A stretch of 64,000 nucleotides of DNA from GCA-2687025 sp964473525. GTDB taxonomy: Bacteria > Poribacteria > WGA-4E > GCA-2687025. The position numbers were made by a program, and so were the translations under genes. The notes beneath the pieces are model-generated. The model was not told where the DNA came from, did not search any database, and saw only the letters and a program-made list of their open reading frames with translations. The DNA is taken from assembly GCA_964473525.1 (NCBI GenBank), contig CAYYPK010000030.1, positions 1 to 64,000 on the forward strand. The letters are read 5' to 3'. Every line of letters starts with the position of its first letter. Position 1 is the first letter of the stretch. This document shows positions 32,876-40,963 of the stretch, one piece after another.

Positions 32876-34765
32876 TTAGGGCGCGTCGCGGTCGATGATG
32901 AACGAGAGCAGCGTCCCGCCGTTCACCACGTACGGGCGGTCGAACGGGGCGGAGACCGTGGTCTCCGCGATCACCGACCCCCGCGTCAGACTGCTTTCGC
33001 CGCTTTGCACCGGCGCGTTCATTACGTTGAGCATCGACAGGGGCAGCGAAGGTAGTTCCTCACCCGCCACCGCTACTCCCATCTTTGAGGATATGAGGCT
33101 GATGACCAGGCGGTCACCGCCGCCTCCCTTACTGAGTATATCGAGCATCTGCCGCGCGTTCGACGGCTGGTATCGCTTCGTCGCGCGCGAGCGCTCCCAG
33201 CTCAGATACGAGTTCTCATCACCGACGAACGCCATCGTGAATCCCTCGGGAGCGTCTGGCGGGATGTCCACGGTGTAGGACTTGACCACCGGCTCGTCCA
33301 GGTAGGGTCGGAACGTGACGCTGACAACCGCCGTATCGCCCGGACGGATGCGACCGCGGCCGATGCGCGCCTCCTGAATCACGGCTGCTTGTCGAGCGTC
33401 GCCGAAGTCGACATCCAGGTCTATACGGGCAATCGGGATCTCGTCGTACCAGTTGTTCAGGATGCTGTTCACCCCAGACAGCGCCGACGACGCCGCGAAT
33501 CCTGGGGCGAACGAGCCCGCCATCACGTTCGACTTCAGTATCGGTTCGCGACCGTAGGCGTCATCGAAGGTAACCTTCGCGGTGGTTCTGACCGTGTAGT
33601 CGCCGTCGGATGTCGCCGCGTTGTCGAGAGAGGACCACACTGCGGAGCGAACGAGCCCAGCCGTGTATAGCGGGTGTCGAAGGACGCCGTATGAATACGC
33701 GCGCGGAGCTTCGCCCTCCGCCGTCACGTTCACCGCGACAGGGAGATACGGAGGATGGTCGGGGCTCACTACCCCGGCGATGGCCGCCTCCCGGTCCTGC
33801 GTCATGGTGCCCACGACGCGCGTGGGTGACGCGACCTTGAACGAACGCACCCCGCTTGCGAGGATGAAGTGCACGAATCCCGCCGACAGAGGGATGTAGC
33901 TGTCGCCCTCTCCGAAAGCGGGATGCCCGTATGCCAGGATCCTGTCTCCGTCGGGCTCGCGGTAAGTCACCGTGCCGAAGCTGTACGCGCTGATGTCGCC
34001 CCGTATGTACTCGGTGCCAATCGTCGATCCTGGCTTCACCCGAGCGCTGACGTCCACGCGACCCCCGCCACCGACCCACTGCGTGGGGACCATGCCCGCG
34101 TCGCGGAATAGGCCTGACAGGGCCTCGCTGGCCCCAGCGGCGACGCCACGAAGGGCCACGGGCAGGCGCAGCCGTTCCATCCGAGCGCCGCGTAGCGGAT
34201 CGAACTCGGGATTTCGGCGTATCGCCGCGTCTGGGAGAACCACGCTGCCGCCGTCGTCAGCATCCGTCACAGCGCCCCACTCTGACGGCCCCGGCAACGG
34301 TCTGAACCCCATACGCCGACTTCGGGGCCGACGCGGCCTCGGTGTCGGCGTCATGTCGCGGTCCCACACCTCCAGCATCTGCGCGATGGGGGTGATGCCG
34401 ATCATGGCGTCCTTCGCGTAGGCGTAGCCATACGCGAACGCGCCAATCAGCCGGCCATCCACGTACGCCGGGCTTCCGCTCATGCCGCCGACCGCGCCTG
34501 TGTGCGTCAGGAGCTCGCCGGAGCCCTTCGCCCAGATCAGGTGGCCCTGCGCGAACGCGTTCTTCTCGACACTGAGGATCTCGATAGGGAACTGGTCTAT
34601 TCGGGACTCCTCTACGATCGTGAGGATGTGTCCCTTCATGCCGCGCCTGAGTTCCTCCGCAGGCTTGAACTTGTCCGGATCCCATGTGGACGCGGCCGCG
34701 GACACGGCGAAGCCGACGGCGCCCAGCAGCAAGATCCCGAACACGCGAATGCGGCGGATGCACAT
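32876..34765 (-). CDS. S55 (SpoIVB-like) peptidase-domain protein
   Basis: The 629-aa protein begins with a signal peptide (FGILLLGAVGFAVSAAA) and then the S55-type segment RRGMKGHILTIVEE, FPIEILSVEKNAF and GGMSGSPAYVDGRLIGAF, where S98 matches the catalytic Ser of SpoIVB. A GH motif (LAYGHPAFGEGDS, H281) resembling the SpoIVB His motif comes later, the reverse of the order in SpoIVB. The remaining 340 residues are of unknown fold. No sporulation genes are seen, so a general periplasmic protease or signalling role is inferred. ATG 34765 is chosen because the promoter lies downstream of the ATG at 34861. Confidence 0.8.
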   Translation of the reverse strand: MCIRRIRVFGILLLGAVGFAVSAAASTWDPDKFKPAEELRRGMKGHILTIVEESRIDQFPIEILSVEKNAFAQGHLIWAKGSGELLTHTGAVGGMSGSPAYVDGRLIGAFAYGYAYAKDAMIGITPIAQMLEVWDRDMTPTPRPRRPRSRRMGFRPLPGPSEWGAVTDADDGGSVVLPDAAIRRNPEFDPLRGARMERLRLPVALRGVAAGASEALSGLFRDAGMVPTQWVGGGGRVDVSARVKPGSTIGTEYIRGDISAYSFGTVTYREPDGDRILAYGHPAFGEGDSYIPLSAGFVHFILASGVRSFKVASPTRVVGTMTQDREAAIAGVVSPDHPPYLPVAVNVTAEGEAPRAYSYGVLRHPLYTAGLVRSAVWSSLDNAATSDGDYTVRTTAKVTFDDAYGREPILKSNVMAGSFAPGFAASSALSGVNSILNNWYDEIPIARIDLDVDFGDARQAAVIQEARIGRGRIRPGDTAVVSVTFRPYLDEPVVKSYTVDIPPDAPEGFTMAFVGDENSYLSWERSRATKRYQPSNARQMLDILSKGGGGDRLVISLISSKMGVAVAGEELPSLPLSMLNVMNAPVQSGESSLTRGSVIAETTVSAPFDRPYVVNGGTLLSFIIDRDAP

Positions 34766-34820
34766 AAGTCGACGAATGCCTCCGTGTGCCGGAGGCCATC
34801 CCCCGGCGCGGTACCGGTGC

Positions 34821-34850
34821 ATTCTAGCACGGGCGGGGAAACGTCGACAA
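34821..34850 (-). promoter_or_regulatory. RpoD-type promoter of the S55 protease-propeller operon
   Basis: On the minus strand TTGTCG (34845-34850), 18-base spacer, TAGAAT (34821-34826). Transcription would begin near 34814, leaving a leader of about 50 bases. Confidence 0.6.
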
Positions 34851-34894
34851 CGCGGGTACACAGGTTAGGCGGGGAGCCGTCGCGGAATCTCGCG

Positions 34895-35593
34895 TCAGCC
34901 CTGGCCTGGCTTCGTCCGGCTGAGTACTCCGAGCGTGCGGAGAGCGATCTTGAGGTCGAGCGAGAGGGAGGGATGCAGGAGGTAGTACAGGTCGTATTCG
35001 ACGTGGTGGTGTATCGCCTCGTTGCGGTATGGGCTGATCTGCCACGTGCCTGTTATGCCCGGCTTGCCACGAAGGCGGAGTCGCTGTAGCGGGGAGTACG
35101 TGTCGACGAGGAACGGCATCTCCGGCCGCGGGCCGACGAAGCTCATCTCGCCCCGAAGCACGTTCCAGAGCTGCGGCAGCTCGTCTAGTCCAAGGCGCCG
35201 AAGCGTTCTGCCGACGCGCGTAAGCCGGTAATCGGCCTCATGCGTAGGCGTAATCGTGTATTGCGGCGAGTCCGACGTCAACGTCCGCAGCTTGTAGATG
35301 GTGAAGTGACGCCCGTTCTCCCCAACGCGGGTCTGACTGAAGAACGCCCGACCCTTCGAGTCGAGTCGGATCGCCAGGATTACCAGGGGCGCAAGAGGCA
35401 GCGTCACGAGGAGCCCAGCCAACGCGGCCAGGATATCCAGAGCGCGCTTGCACGTCCGATGTAGCAGTAGGCTGAGAGAAGGAGGGGGTAGGCGCGACTC
35501 AATGTAGCCCGCCTGGTCGTCGCTCTGGAGGTTCTCGTACTCCTCCCAGAGCCGAGCGACCTCTGTCTCTATCTGGTCCGTAGCTACCGCCAT
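34895..35593 (-). CDS. Priming phosphoglycosyl transferase (bacterial sugar transferase family)
   Basis: The 232-aa protein is a monotopic sugar transferase of the PglC/WcaJ-core type. One hydrophobic segment (about residues 50-75, ALDILAALAGLLVTLPLAPLV) is followed by FFSQTRVGENGRHFTIYKLRT and the catalytic Asp-Glu in GLDELPQLWNVLRGEMSFVGPRPE. It would load the first sugar phosphate onto undecaprenyl phosphate at the inner membrane. The ~45-residue N-terminal leader is acidic and helical, not the large WcaJ membrane part. It is the last gene of the glycan operon. Confidence 0.92.
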   Translation of the reverse strand: MAVATDQIETEVARLWEEYENLQSDDQAGYIESRLPPPSLSLLLHRTCKRALDILAALAGLLVTLPLAPLVILAIRLDSKGRAFFSQTRVGENGRHFTIYKLRTLTSDSPQYTITPTHEADYRLTRVGRTLRRLGLDELPQLWNVLRGEMSFVGPRPEMPFLVDTYSPLQRLRLRGKPGITGTWQISPYRNEAIHHHVEYDLYYLLHPSLSLDLKIALRTLGVLSRTKPGQG

Positions 35594-35683
35594 TCTACGA
35601 TCCCAAGTCCTACCACGGTGACGACTCGCCGCGCAGGCATCTCAACGGGCGCGTTCGTCGATTGTTCGACGCGGCCGGTAACA

Positions 35684-36949
35684 TCATACACTATCTACGG
35701 CCTCGACGGCGTCCACGAACTCGCCGAGGGCGTTGTCGCGGGTGAAACGAGACAGCGCGAACGCGCGGGCCGCGCGGCCCATGGCAGCCAGTCCCGAGCG
35801 GTCATCCGCTAGCTGGATCATCTCGTCTACGAAGCGCTCCGTGTCGTCCCATGTATAGGTGAGCGCCGCCCCGGACTCCCGCATCAGCCTGTACAACTCC
35901 GCCCCCTCGTTCGCGAAACACGCAACCGCGCAGCCAGACGCCAGCGTCGGGTATAGCTTCGACGGTATGAACGCGTCGCTCACGCCGTCCGCCTGCGCGA
36001 TGTACGACAGGTCCACACCGTTAAGGAACGCTGAGTAGTCCCTACCTCGTTGCAGTGGGAGCATCTGGACGTTCGTGAGTCCCGCCGCCTGCGCCGCCCG
36101 CTCCAGCGGCGCCCGATGGGCGCCATCCCCCGCGATGACGAATTGCACGCGCGGATCTCGTTGCGAGAGGGCGCCGGCGGTGTCGATGAGCGCCTCGAGC
36201 TTCTGCTTTGCCCCGATGTTCCCCGCATATCCCACCACGAGCTGGGACGCGTCGTACCCGTGCGCGGCGCGGAATGCCGCCGCCAACGCGTCGTCTGGCT
36301 GGTGGGCGTCCGGGTCTGTCCAGTAGCCGGCCAGCACCACCCGCGCCGTTGGGGCCTTCGCCTGGATGTTCTCGCGCATCGCGCCGGTAAGCGTGGACAC
36401 GCAACGCGCGGCGCGGTACACCCGCCGCTCGACCCACGACGCGAACGACACCAGCGCTCGTGTTAACCCGCCCGCGTCATCCAGCACGCCCGTGTCGATG
36501 GCGGAGTCGGGGATGATGTCCTCCACGTGGAAGATGAATGGCCGCCGAAGAAGCGCCCGCAGTAGGAGAGCCGTCATGCCCTGCCCAAAGAACGGAGACA
36601 TGGCGATGACGATGTCCGCCCGCGCCACAACCGGGAGATGGCGGAGCAACCTAAGTCCCTGGAAAGCGACCGCCGAACCTTCGCCCACGAGTCGGGTCTT
36701 CACCGTCACGGAGTCGCCGCGCGGCAGCCAGATGCGTGAGCGATGGACCGTGATGCCGTCGACATCCTCGGTTCTGGGGGGATCGTGGCGATATTCCGCG
36801 TGGACGGCCCACTCCGGGTAGTGCGGCCACGGGGCGAACACCGTCACATCGTGACCGCGCTCCTGCAGCACCTTTGCGATGGCGGTCGCGTGCGGCGCGA
36901 TCCCCGTTATCTCTGGGTGGAAATACGTGGTGAGGAGGACGATCCTCAT
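35684..36949 (-). CDS. GT4-family glycosyltransferase, WbuB-like
   Basis: The 421-aa protein has the GT-B fold of family GT4. The N-terminal motif MRIVLLTTYFHPEITGIA, the FHVEDIIPDSAIDTGVL segment and the late GSGCAV-like loop are typical of WbuB-type transferases of O-antigen and exopolysaccharide clusters. The donor-binding Glu motif is less clear (SDAFIPSKLYPTLASGCAV). It adds a sugar to the lipid-linked glycan on the cytoplasmic face. It starts 31 bases after the epimerase gene. Confidence 0.9.
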   Translation of the reverse strand: MRIVLLTTYFHPEITGIAPHATAIAKVLQERGHDVTVFAPWPHYPEWAVHAEYRHDPPRTEDVDGITVHRSRIWLPRGDSVTVKTRLVGEGSAVAFQGLRLLRHLPVVARADIVIAMSPFFGQGMTALLLRALLRRPFIFHVEDIIPDSAIDTGVLDDAGGLTRALVSFASWVERRVYRAARCVSTLTGAMRENIQAKAPTARVVLAGYWTDPDAHQPDDALAAAFRAAHGYDASQLVVGYAGNIGAKQKLEALIDTAGALSQRDPRVQFVIAGDGAHRAPLERAAQAAGLTNVQMLPLQRGRDYSAFLNGVDLSYIAQADGVSDAFIPSKLYPTLASGCAVACFANEGAELYRLMRESGAALTYTWDDTERFVDEMIQLADDRSGLAAMGRAARAFALSRFTRDNALGEFVDAVEAVDSV

Positions 36950-36980
36950 TGGCGGCGTGGCGAACGGTGAGGGCAGCCGG

Positions 36981-38042
36981 TCATGACGTAGCGCGACACG
37001 CTTGCCCGATCTCCAGGATCATCGTGTCCAGCGACTTCGTGACGGCCCAGTTCGGGTAGTCCGCCCGGAAACGGCGCGTGTCACTGATATAGCAGATGTG
37101 GTCGCCGGTGCGGTGCTCGTCGGTGTAGTCGTGCCCCACCTCGCAGCCAAGCAGCTCCGTGATGCGTGTGAAGCACTCGACGATGGAGGCGTTGTTGTCG
37201 CGTCCGCCGCCCATGTTGTACACGGCGCCCGACCGCGGAGCGCGGATGAACGCTTCGCACGCCCGCACGACATCGCCGCTGAATATCTGGTCGCGAACCT
37301 GCTTCCCCTTGTACCCGAAGACCGTGTACTTCCGGCCTTCGATCGCGGTCTTCACCAGGTACGACAGGAAGCCGTGCAGCTCCACTCCACTGTGGTTCGG
37401 GCCGGTCAGACAGCCGCCTCGGAAGCACACCGTTGGCATGTCGAAGTACCGGCCGTACTCCTGCACGAGGACGTCCGCCGCTAGCTTCGACGCCCCGAAG
37501 AGCGAATGCAGAACCTGATCCGTGGCGCAGTTCTCGTCGATGCCGTGGTAGTCGCTCTCGTCCGCGTAGTCCCACCGAGTTTCGAGTTCGGTCAGCGGGA
37601 CGTTGTTGGGAGCGTCGCCGTAGACCTTATTCGTGCTCAGGAACACGAACGGCGACTCGGGAGCGTGCTGACGCGTGGCTTCGAGCAGGTTCAGCGTTCC
37701 GCCAGCGTTGACGTCGAAGTCGTCGAAGGGACGGGACGCCGCCAGGTCGTGGGAAGGCTGCGCCGCCGCATGGATAATGGCGTCTGGCTTCGTCGAGGCG
37801 AACAGGTCAAGCACCGCCCGTCGGTCTCGAATGTCCACCGACTGGTGGTCGTACGTCGGGGAGCTCTCCTTCAGCCGCTGTAGGTTCCAGGACGTGTCGC
37901 CACGCGGCCCGAAGAAATCGGCGCGCATGTTGTTGTCTACGCCTGTAACGAGCCATCCGGCGCGGCTGAAGTACTCAGCGGCTTCCGACCCGATGAGACC
38001 TGCCGATCCGGTCACCATGATGCGTTCCGTGCGCGCGGCCAA
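36981..38042 (-). CDS. NAD-dependent epimerase/dehydratase (CDP-tyvelose epimerase-like)
   Basis: The 353-aa protein is an extended SDR with MVTGSAGLIGSEAA (Rossmann), STNKVYGDAPNN and GGCLTGPNHSGVELHGF. The STNKVYGD and GKQVRD motifs recall CDP-tyvelose/paratose 2-epimerases. The expected catalytic YxxxK reads FGASK here (LFGASKLAAD): Tyr is replaced by Phe. That may be typical of a subfamily, or may mean another residue acts. The nucleotide-sugar product is unknown. ATG 38042 is used; an ATG 24 bases later is possible. Confidence 0.85.
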   Translation of the reverse strand: MAARTERIMVTGSAGLIGSEAAEYFSRAGWLVTGVDNNMRADFFGPRGDTSWNLQRLKESSPTYDHQSVDIRDRRAVLDLFASTKPDAIIHAAAQPSHDLAASRPFDDFDVNAGGTLNLLEATRQHAPESPFVFLSTNKVYGDAPNNVPLTELETRWDYADESDYHGIDENCATDQVLHSLFGASKLAADVLVQEYGRYFDMPTVCFRGGCLTGPNHSGVELHGFLSYLVKTAIEGRKYTVFGYKGKQVRDQIFSGDVVRACEAFIRAPRSGAVYNMGGGRDNNASIVECFTRITELLGCEVGHDYTDEHRTGDHICYISDTRRFRADYPNWAVTKSLDTMILEIGQACRATS

Positions 38043-38126
38043 AGGCGTGTTCCCCTACGGTTGCTGCCCGTGGCAATGGTAGCCGCCGCCCCGTGACCCT
38101 ACAAGAACGCGAGACTACCACAGCCG

Positions 38127-39314
38127 CTATTCGCAGGCCGCTCGGTACACCTCCACGTGCGCCGCCGCGACCGCCTCCAGCGAGTAGCGCTCCTCCACGC
38201 GACGGCGTAGCGCCGCCGACAGCGCGTCCCGGTCCACACGCGACAGGTTGAGCAACTGCTCGATGCCCTTGCGCAACCCGGGAACGTCCTGCGCGTCCAC
38301 TACCGGCGCTGATATTCCTTCAAGAATCCGCGGTACATCTCCCACGCGCGTCGCCACGGGCGGCGCGCCCGCCTGCATCGCTTCGAGCAGCGCGATCGGA
38401 CACGCCTCCGTGTGCGAGGCCAGGACGAACACATCCATACGCTGCATCCACTGTGGCACGTCGTCGCGCGCGCCCAATGTGTGCATGCGGTCGTGGCAGT
38501 CCATCGAGGCGACCTCCTGCGCGAACTGCGCGGCGTACCGGGGCTGCGTGTTCAGCTCTCCCCCTATCACGATCGCGTGAGCCTTGGGGTGGTCCCGGAG
38601 GACGGGCTCAACCGCCCTCACGAAGTCCGAGCACCCTTTCGCCTCAATGATCGCGCCTACGAAGCCGATGACGACGGCGTCGTCTGGAATCCCGTCTCGC
38701 GACGCGTCGACGGGCGCGGCGTCTCCGGAGCTTGGGGGGCTGGGAGCGGGTAGGGTCCTTCTGGGCGCCGTAGCGCCAGCCAGTCCGTACCGCTCCGTGA
38801 TGGCGTCCGCCGCCACGACCACGTGTACCGACGGAAGCCGCATCAACGCCCGCGTGACGCGGACAAAGGCGCGCGGCGTCAGCGTGTCGTTCAGGTGCCA
38901 TACCACGGGGCGCCGCGCCAGCAGCGCTCCCAGCAACGGCGCGAGGTTCGACACGCCGTTAACGTGGACCACATCTATCCGTCGACGGCGGATCGCCCCG
39001 GCGAACCCGACGACCACGAGCGGGAGCGTCAACACAAAGAGCGCCAGCGAGACGACGCTCCGCCGTATGGGTGGCATGGCGGCGCGCAGAAACGGCACGC
39101 CTGCGTCCGACAACTCGTCGGCGAACTCCTCGTGCGAGTCTCGAGGGAACGCGACGTGCGTCTCGATCCCGGCCGCCCGCAGCGGAGCGGCGACCCACAT
39201 GATGCGCCGTTGCGCGCCGCCAATGTGGCTACGATGCGTGCAGTTCAGGACGCGCAACGGTGTGCGGTCGGGGGACGGTCGGGACGCGTACGGCTGGGTA
39301 TTAGGTGCTGCCAC
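38127..39314 (-). CDS. GT4-family glycosyltransferase
   Basis: The 395-aa GT-B protein starts with a short leader, then LRVLNCTHRSHIGGAQRRIMW, the Gly-rich acceptor-domain motif of GT4 enzymes. The C-terminal donor domain has VIGFVGAIIEAKGCSDFVRAV, DVFVLASHTEACPIALLEAMQAG (the E-x7-E region) and ATRVGDVPRIL. It probably extends the repeat unit of the surface glycan. The donor sugar cannot be read. It lies between the dehydrogenase and the epimerase genes. Confidence 0.9.
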   Translation of the reverse strand: MAAPNTQPYASRPSPDRTPLRVLNCTHRSHIGGAQRRIMWVAAPLRAAGIETHVAFPRDSHEEFADELSDAGVPFLRAAMPPIRRSVVSLALFVLTLPLVVVGFAGAIRRRRIDVVHVNGVSNLAPLLGALLARRPVVWHLNDTLTPRAFVRVTRALMRLPSVHVVVAADAITERYGLAGATAPRRTLPAPSPPSSGDAAPVDASRDGIPDDAVVIGFVGAIIEAKGCSDFVRAVEPVLRDHPKAHAIVIGGELNTQPRYAAQFAQEVASMDCHDRMHTLGARDDVPQWMQRMDVFVLASHTEACPIALLEAMQAGAPPVATRVGDVPRILEGISAPVVDAQDVPGLRKGIEQLLNLSRVDRDALSAALRRRVEERYSLEAVAAAHVEVYRAACE

Positions 39315-39360
39315 GCATCGGCGCCTGTGTTGGGTTAACCAGCGCCCCAGGCGTGCGACG

Positions 39361-40668
39361 TCAGAGTCGCACGAGGTCTGTACCCTCGCCGACCTGGGCG
39401 AGCACGTTCTTAGTATCGACGACGAGGCGTGAGTGCTGGCGGATCATCTCGTAGTCGATCCCCCCATGTGGAGTCAGCACTAGGACGCAGTCGGCGTCGC
39501 GCAGCAGGTCGGGGGAAAGCGCTTCGGACTTCAGGACGATCCCGTTCAGCCGGGCTTCGGGAATGTAAGGGTCGTGGTACACCACATGCGCGTGGCGACC
39601 GTGGAGACGCTTGGCGACCTCCCACGAGGGAGACTCGCGCATGTCCTGCACGTCGGGCTTGTACGCAACGCCGACCAACAGGATGGATGCGCCATCCACG
39701 GGTCGGTCGAGCGCTTCTGACACCCGCTCGACTACGTATTCCGGCATGTCGCGGTTGATACGCTGCGCGAGTTCCGCGAGTTCGCACGGGACACCCCGCA
39801 TCCGCGCCTTCCACGCCAGGTAGTGCGGATCCGCCGGGATGCAGTCGCCACCAACGCCTGCGCCAGGGTAGTGGGGCATGAAGCCGAACGGCTTGGTGGC
39901 AGCGGCGTCAATCACTTCCCACACGTCGACACCCAGCGCGTGGCAGACGCGCGCGATTTCGTTGACCAGCGCGATATTGACCGCGCGGAAAGTGTTCTCG
40001 AGGAGCTTCGCCATCTCGGCGGTGCTCGTTGACGACACGGGTACCACGGTGTCGACGAGGTCGCCGTAGTATGCGCAGGCGATCTCGGTGCACGCCTCCG
40101 TCGCGCCGCCTACCACCTTTGGCGTGTTCTGTAGATCGTGCGTTTTGCTGGCCGGGTCGACGCGTTCCGGCGAGAAAGCGACGAACACGTCCTGTCCGAC
40201 TGCCAGACCACGATCCGCCAGGCGAGCGCACAGCAACTCGTCCGTCGCCCCGGGGTACGTCGTGCTCTCCACGATGATAAGCTGGCCGGCTCGCGCTTGC
40301 CGCGCCACCGCGTCCATCGCGCTCAGCAGGAACTCCAGGTTCGGTTCCTTCGTCGCCTTGTGCACCGGGGTCTGCACGCAGATGTGCACGACATCCGCGC
40401 CCGACAGGGCAGATTCGTCGTCGGTAAGGGTCACGTCGTCGGAGGCCGTGAGGGCGGTGATGGTGGCGTCCGAGACGTCTTCGACGTAGGAGAGCCCACG
40501 CCGCAACTGCCCGAGTTTCCAGCGGTCCACGTCCACGCCCACCGTGGGACAGCCAGCGGTGGCCGCGCGAACCAGAAGCGGCAAGCCAACGTAGCCGAGC
40601 CCGACAACCGCCACGGATACATCGCGCGCGGTAAGTCGTTGTCTAAGGCCGGCGCTGTCTACCGCCAT
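39361..40668 (-). CDS. UDP-sugar 6-dehydrogenase (WbpA/WecC type)
   Basis: The 435-aa enzyme has the three domains of nucleotide-sugar dehydrogenases: Rossmann GLGYVGLP (23-30), middle domain with K260 (AAATKPFGF) and catalytic C276 (GVGGDCIPADPHYL), and C-terminal GVAYKPDVQDMRESPS. The GGDCIP-ADPHYL form and loop fit the UDP-N-acetyl-glucosamine/mannosamine group more than UDP-glucose enzymes. It oxidises the C6 alcohol to a carboxylate with two NAD+, supplying a uronic-acid sugar. It is the first gene of the glycan operon. Confidence 0.92.
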   Translation of the reverse strand: MAVDSAGLRQRLTARDVSVAVVGLGYVGLPLLVRAATAGCPTVGVDVDRWKLGQLRRGLSYVEDVSDATITALTASDDVTLTDDESALSGADVVHICVQTPVHKATKEPNLEFLLSAMDAVARQARAGQLIIVESTTYPGATDELLCARLADRGLAVGQDVFVAFSPERVDPASKTHDLQNTPKVVGGATEACTEIACAYYGDLVDTVVPVSSTSTAEMAKLLENTFRAVNIALVNEIARVCHALGVDVWEVIDAAATKPFGFMPHYPGAGVGGDCIPADPHYLAWKARMRGVPCELAELAQRINRDMPEYVVERVSEALDRPVDGASILLVGVAYKPDVQDMRESPSWEVAKRLHGRHAHVVYHDPYIPEARLNGIVLKSEALSPDLLRDADCVLVLTPHGGIDYEMIRQHSRLVVDTKNVLAQVGEGTDLVRL

Positions 40669-40963
40669 CGATTACCTTCCACCGGCGACGAGCCTAACTG
40701 GCACACTAGCATCCCCACGTGTCATGTCCCACCGCACGGACCAGTAGAGAGTATACACGCTGACGTAGCCGTGCATCTCGCAAAAACGTCACCCGTCCGT
40801 CGATGGCGCGTCGCCCACGCATGGGGACGACGCGACGCCGCACCATAACATCTAGACCGTACGCGCGCAAGGAACATCGGGCTGGCGCCTCGGTCGTCCG
40901 TCCGCCCATACTGCTGCCGCGATCGGCCACTCAAAGCCCTGCGCTTACAGGCGCCGTGAACCC
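40669..40963. other. Divergent intergenic region at the head of the glycan cluster
   Basis: About 295 bases without a gene separate the dehydrogenase (-) from the GT-C gene (+). A minus-strand promoter-like pair is described at 40842-40870. A TATACT also occurs on the minus strand nearer the dehydrogenase (about 40747-40752) but has no fitting -35 element. For the plus-strand gene I see no convincing promoter. Confidence 0.5.
40842..40870 (-). promoter_or_regulatory. Putative promoter of the glycan operon
   Basis: On the minus strand TTGCGC (40865-40870), 17-base spacer, TATGGT (40842-40847). It would leave a leader of about 170 bases before the dehydrogenase ATG. Visual match only. Confidence 0.33.

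Noticed and set aside
34766..34861. An earlier ATG (34861) as start of the S55 protease gene
   Set aside because: It lies upstream of the -35/-10 pair at 34821-34850, so it would not be in the transcript, and the signal peptide begins after ATG 34765.
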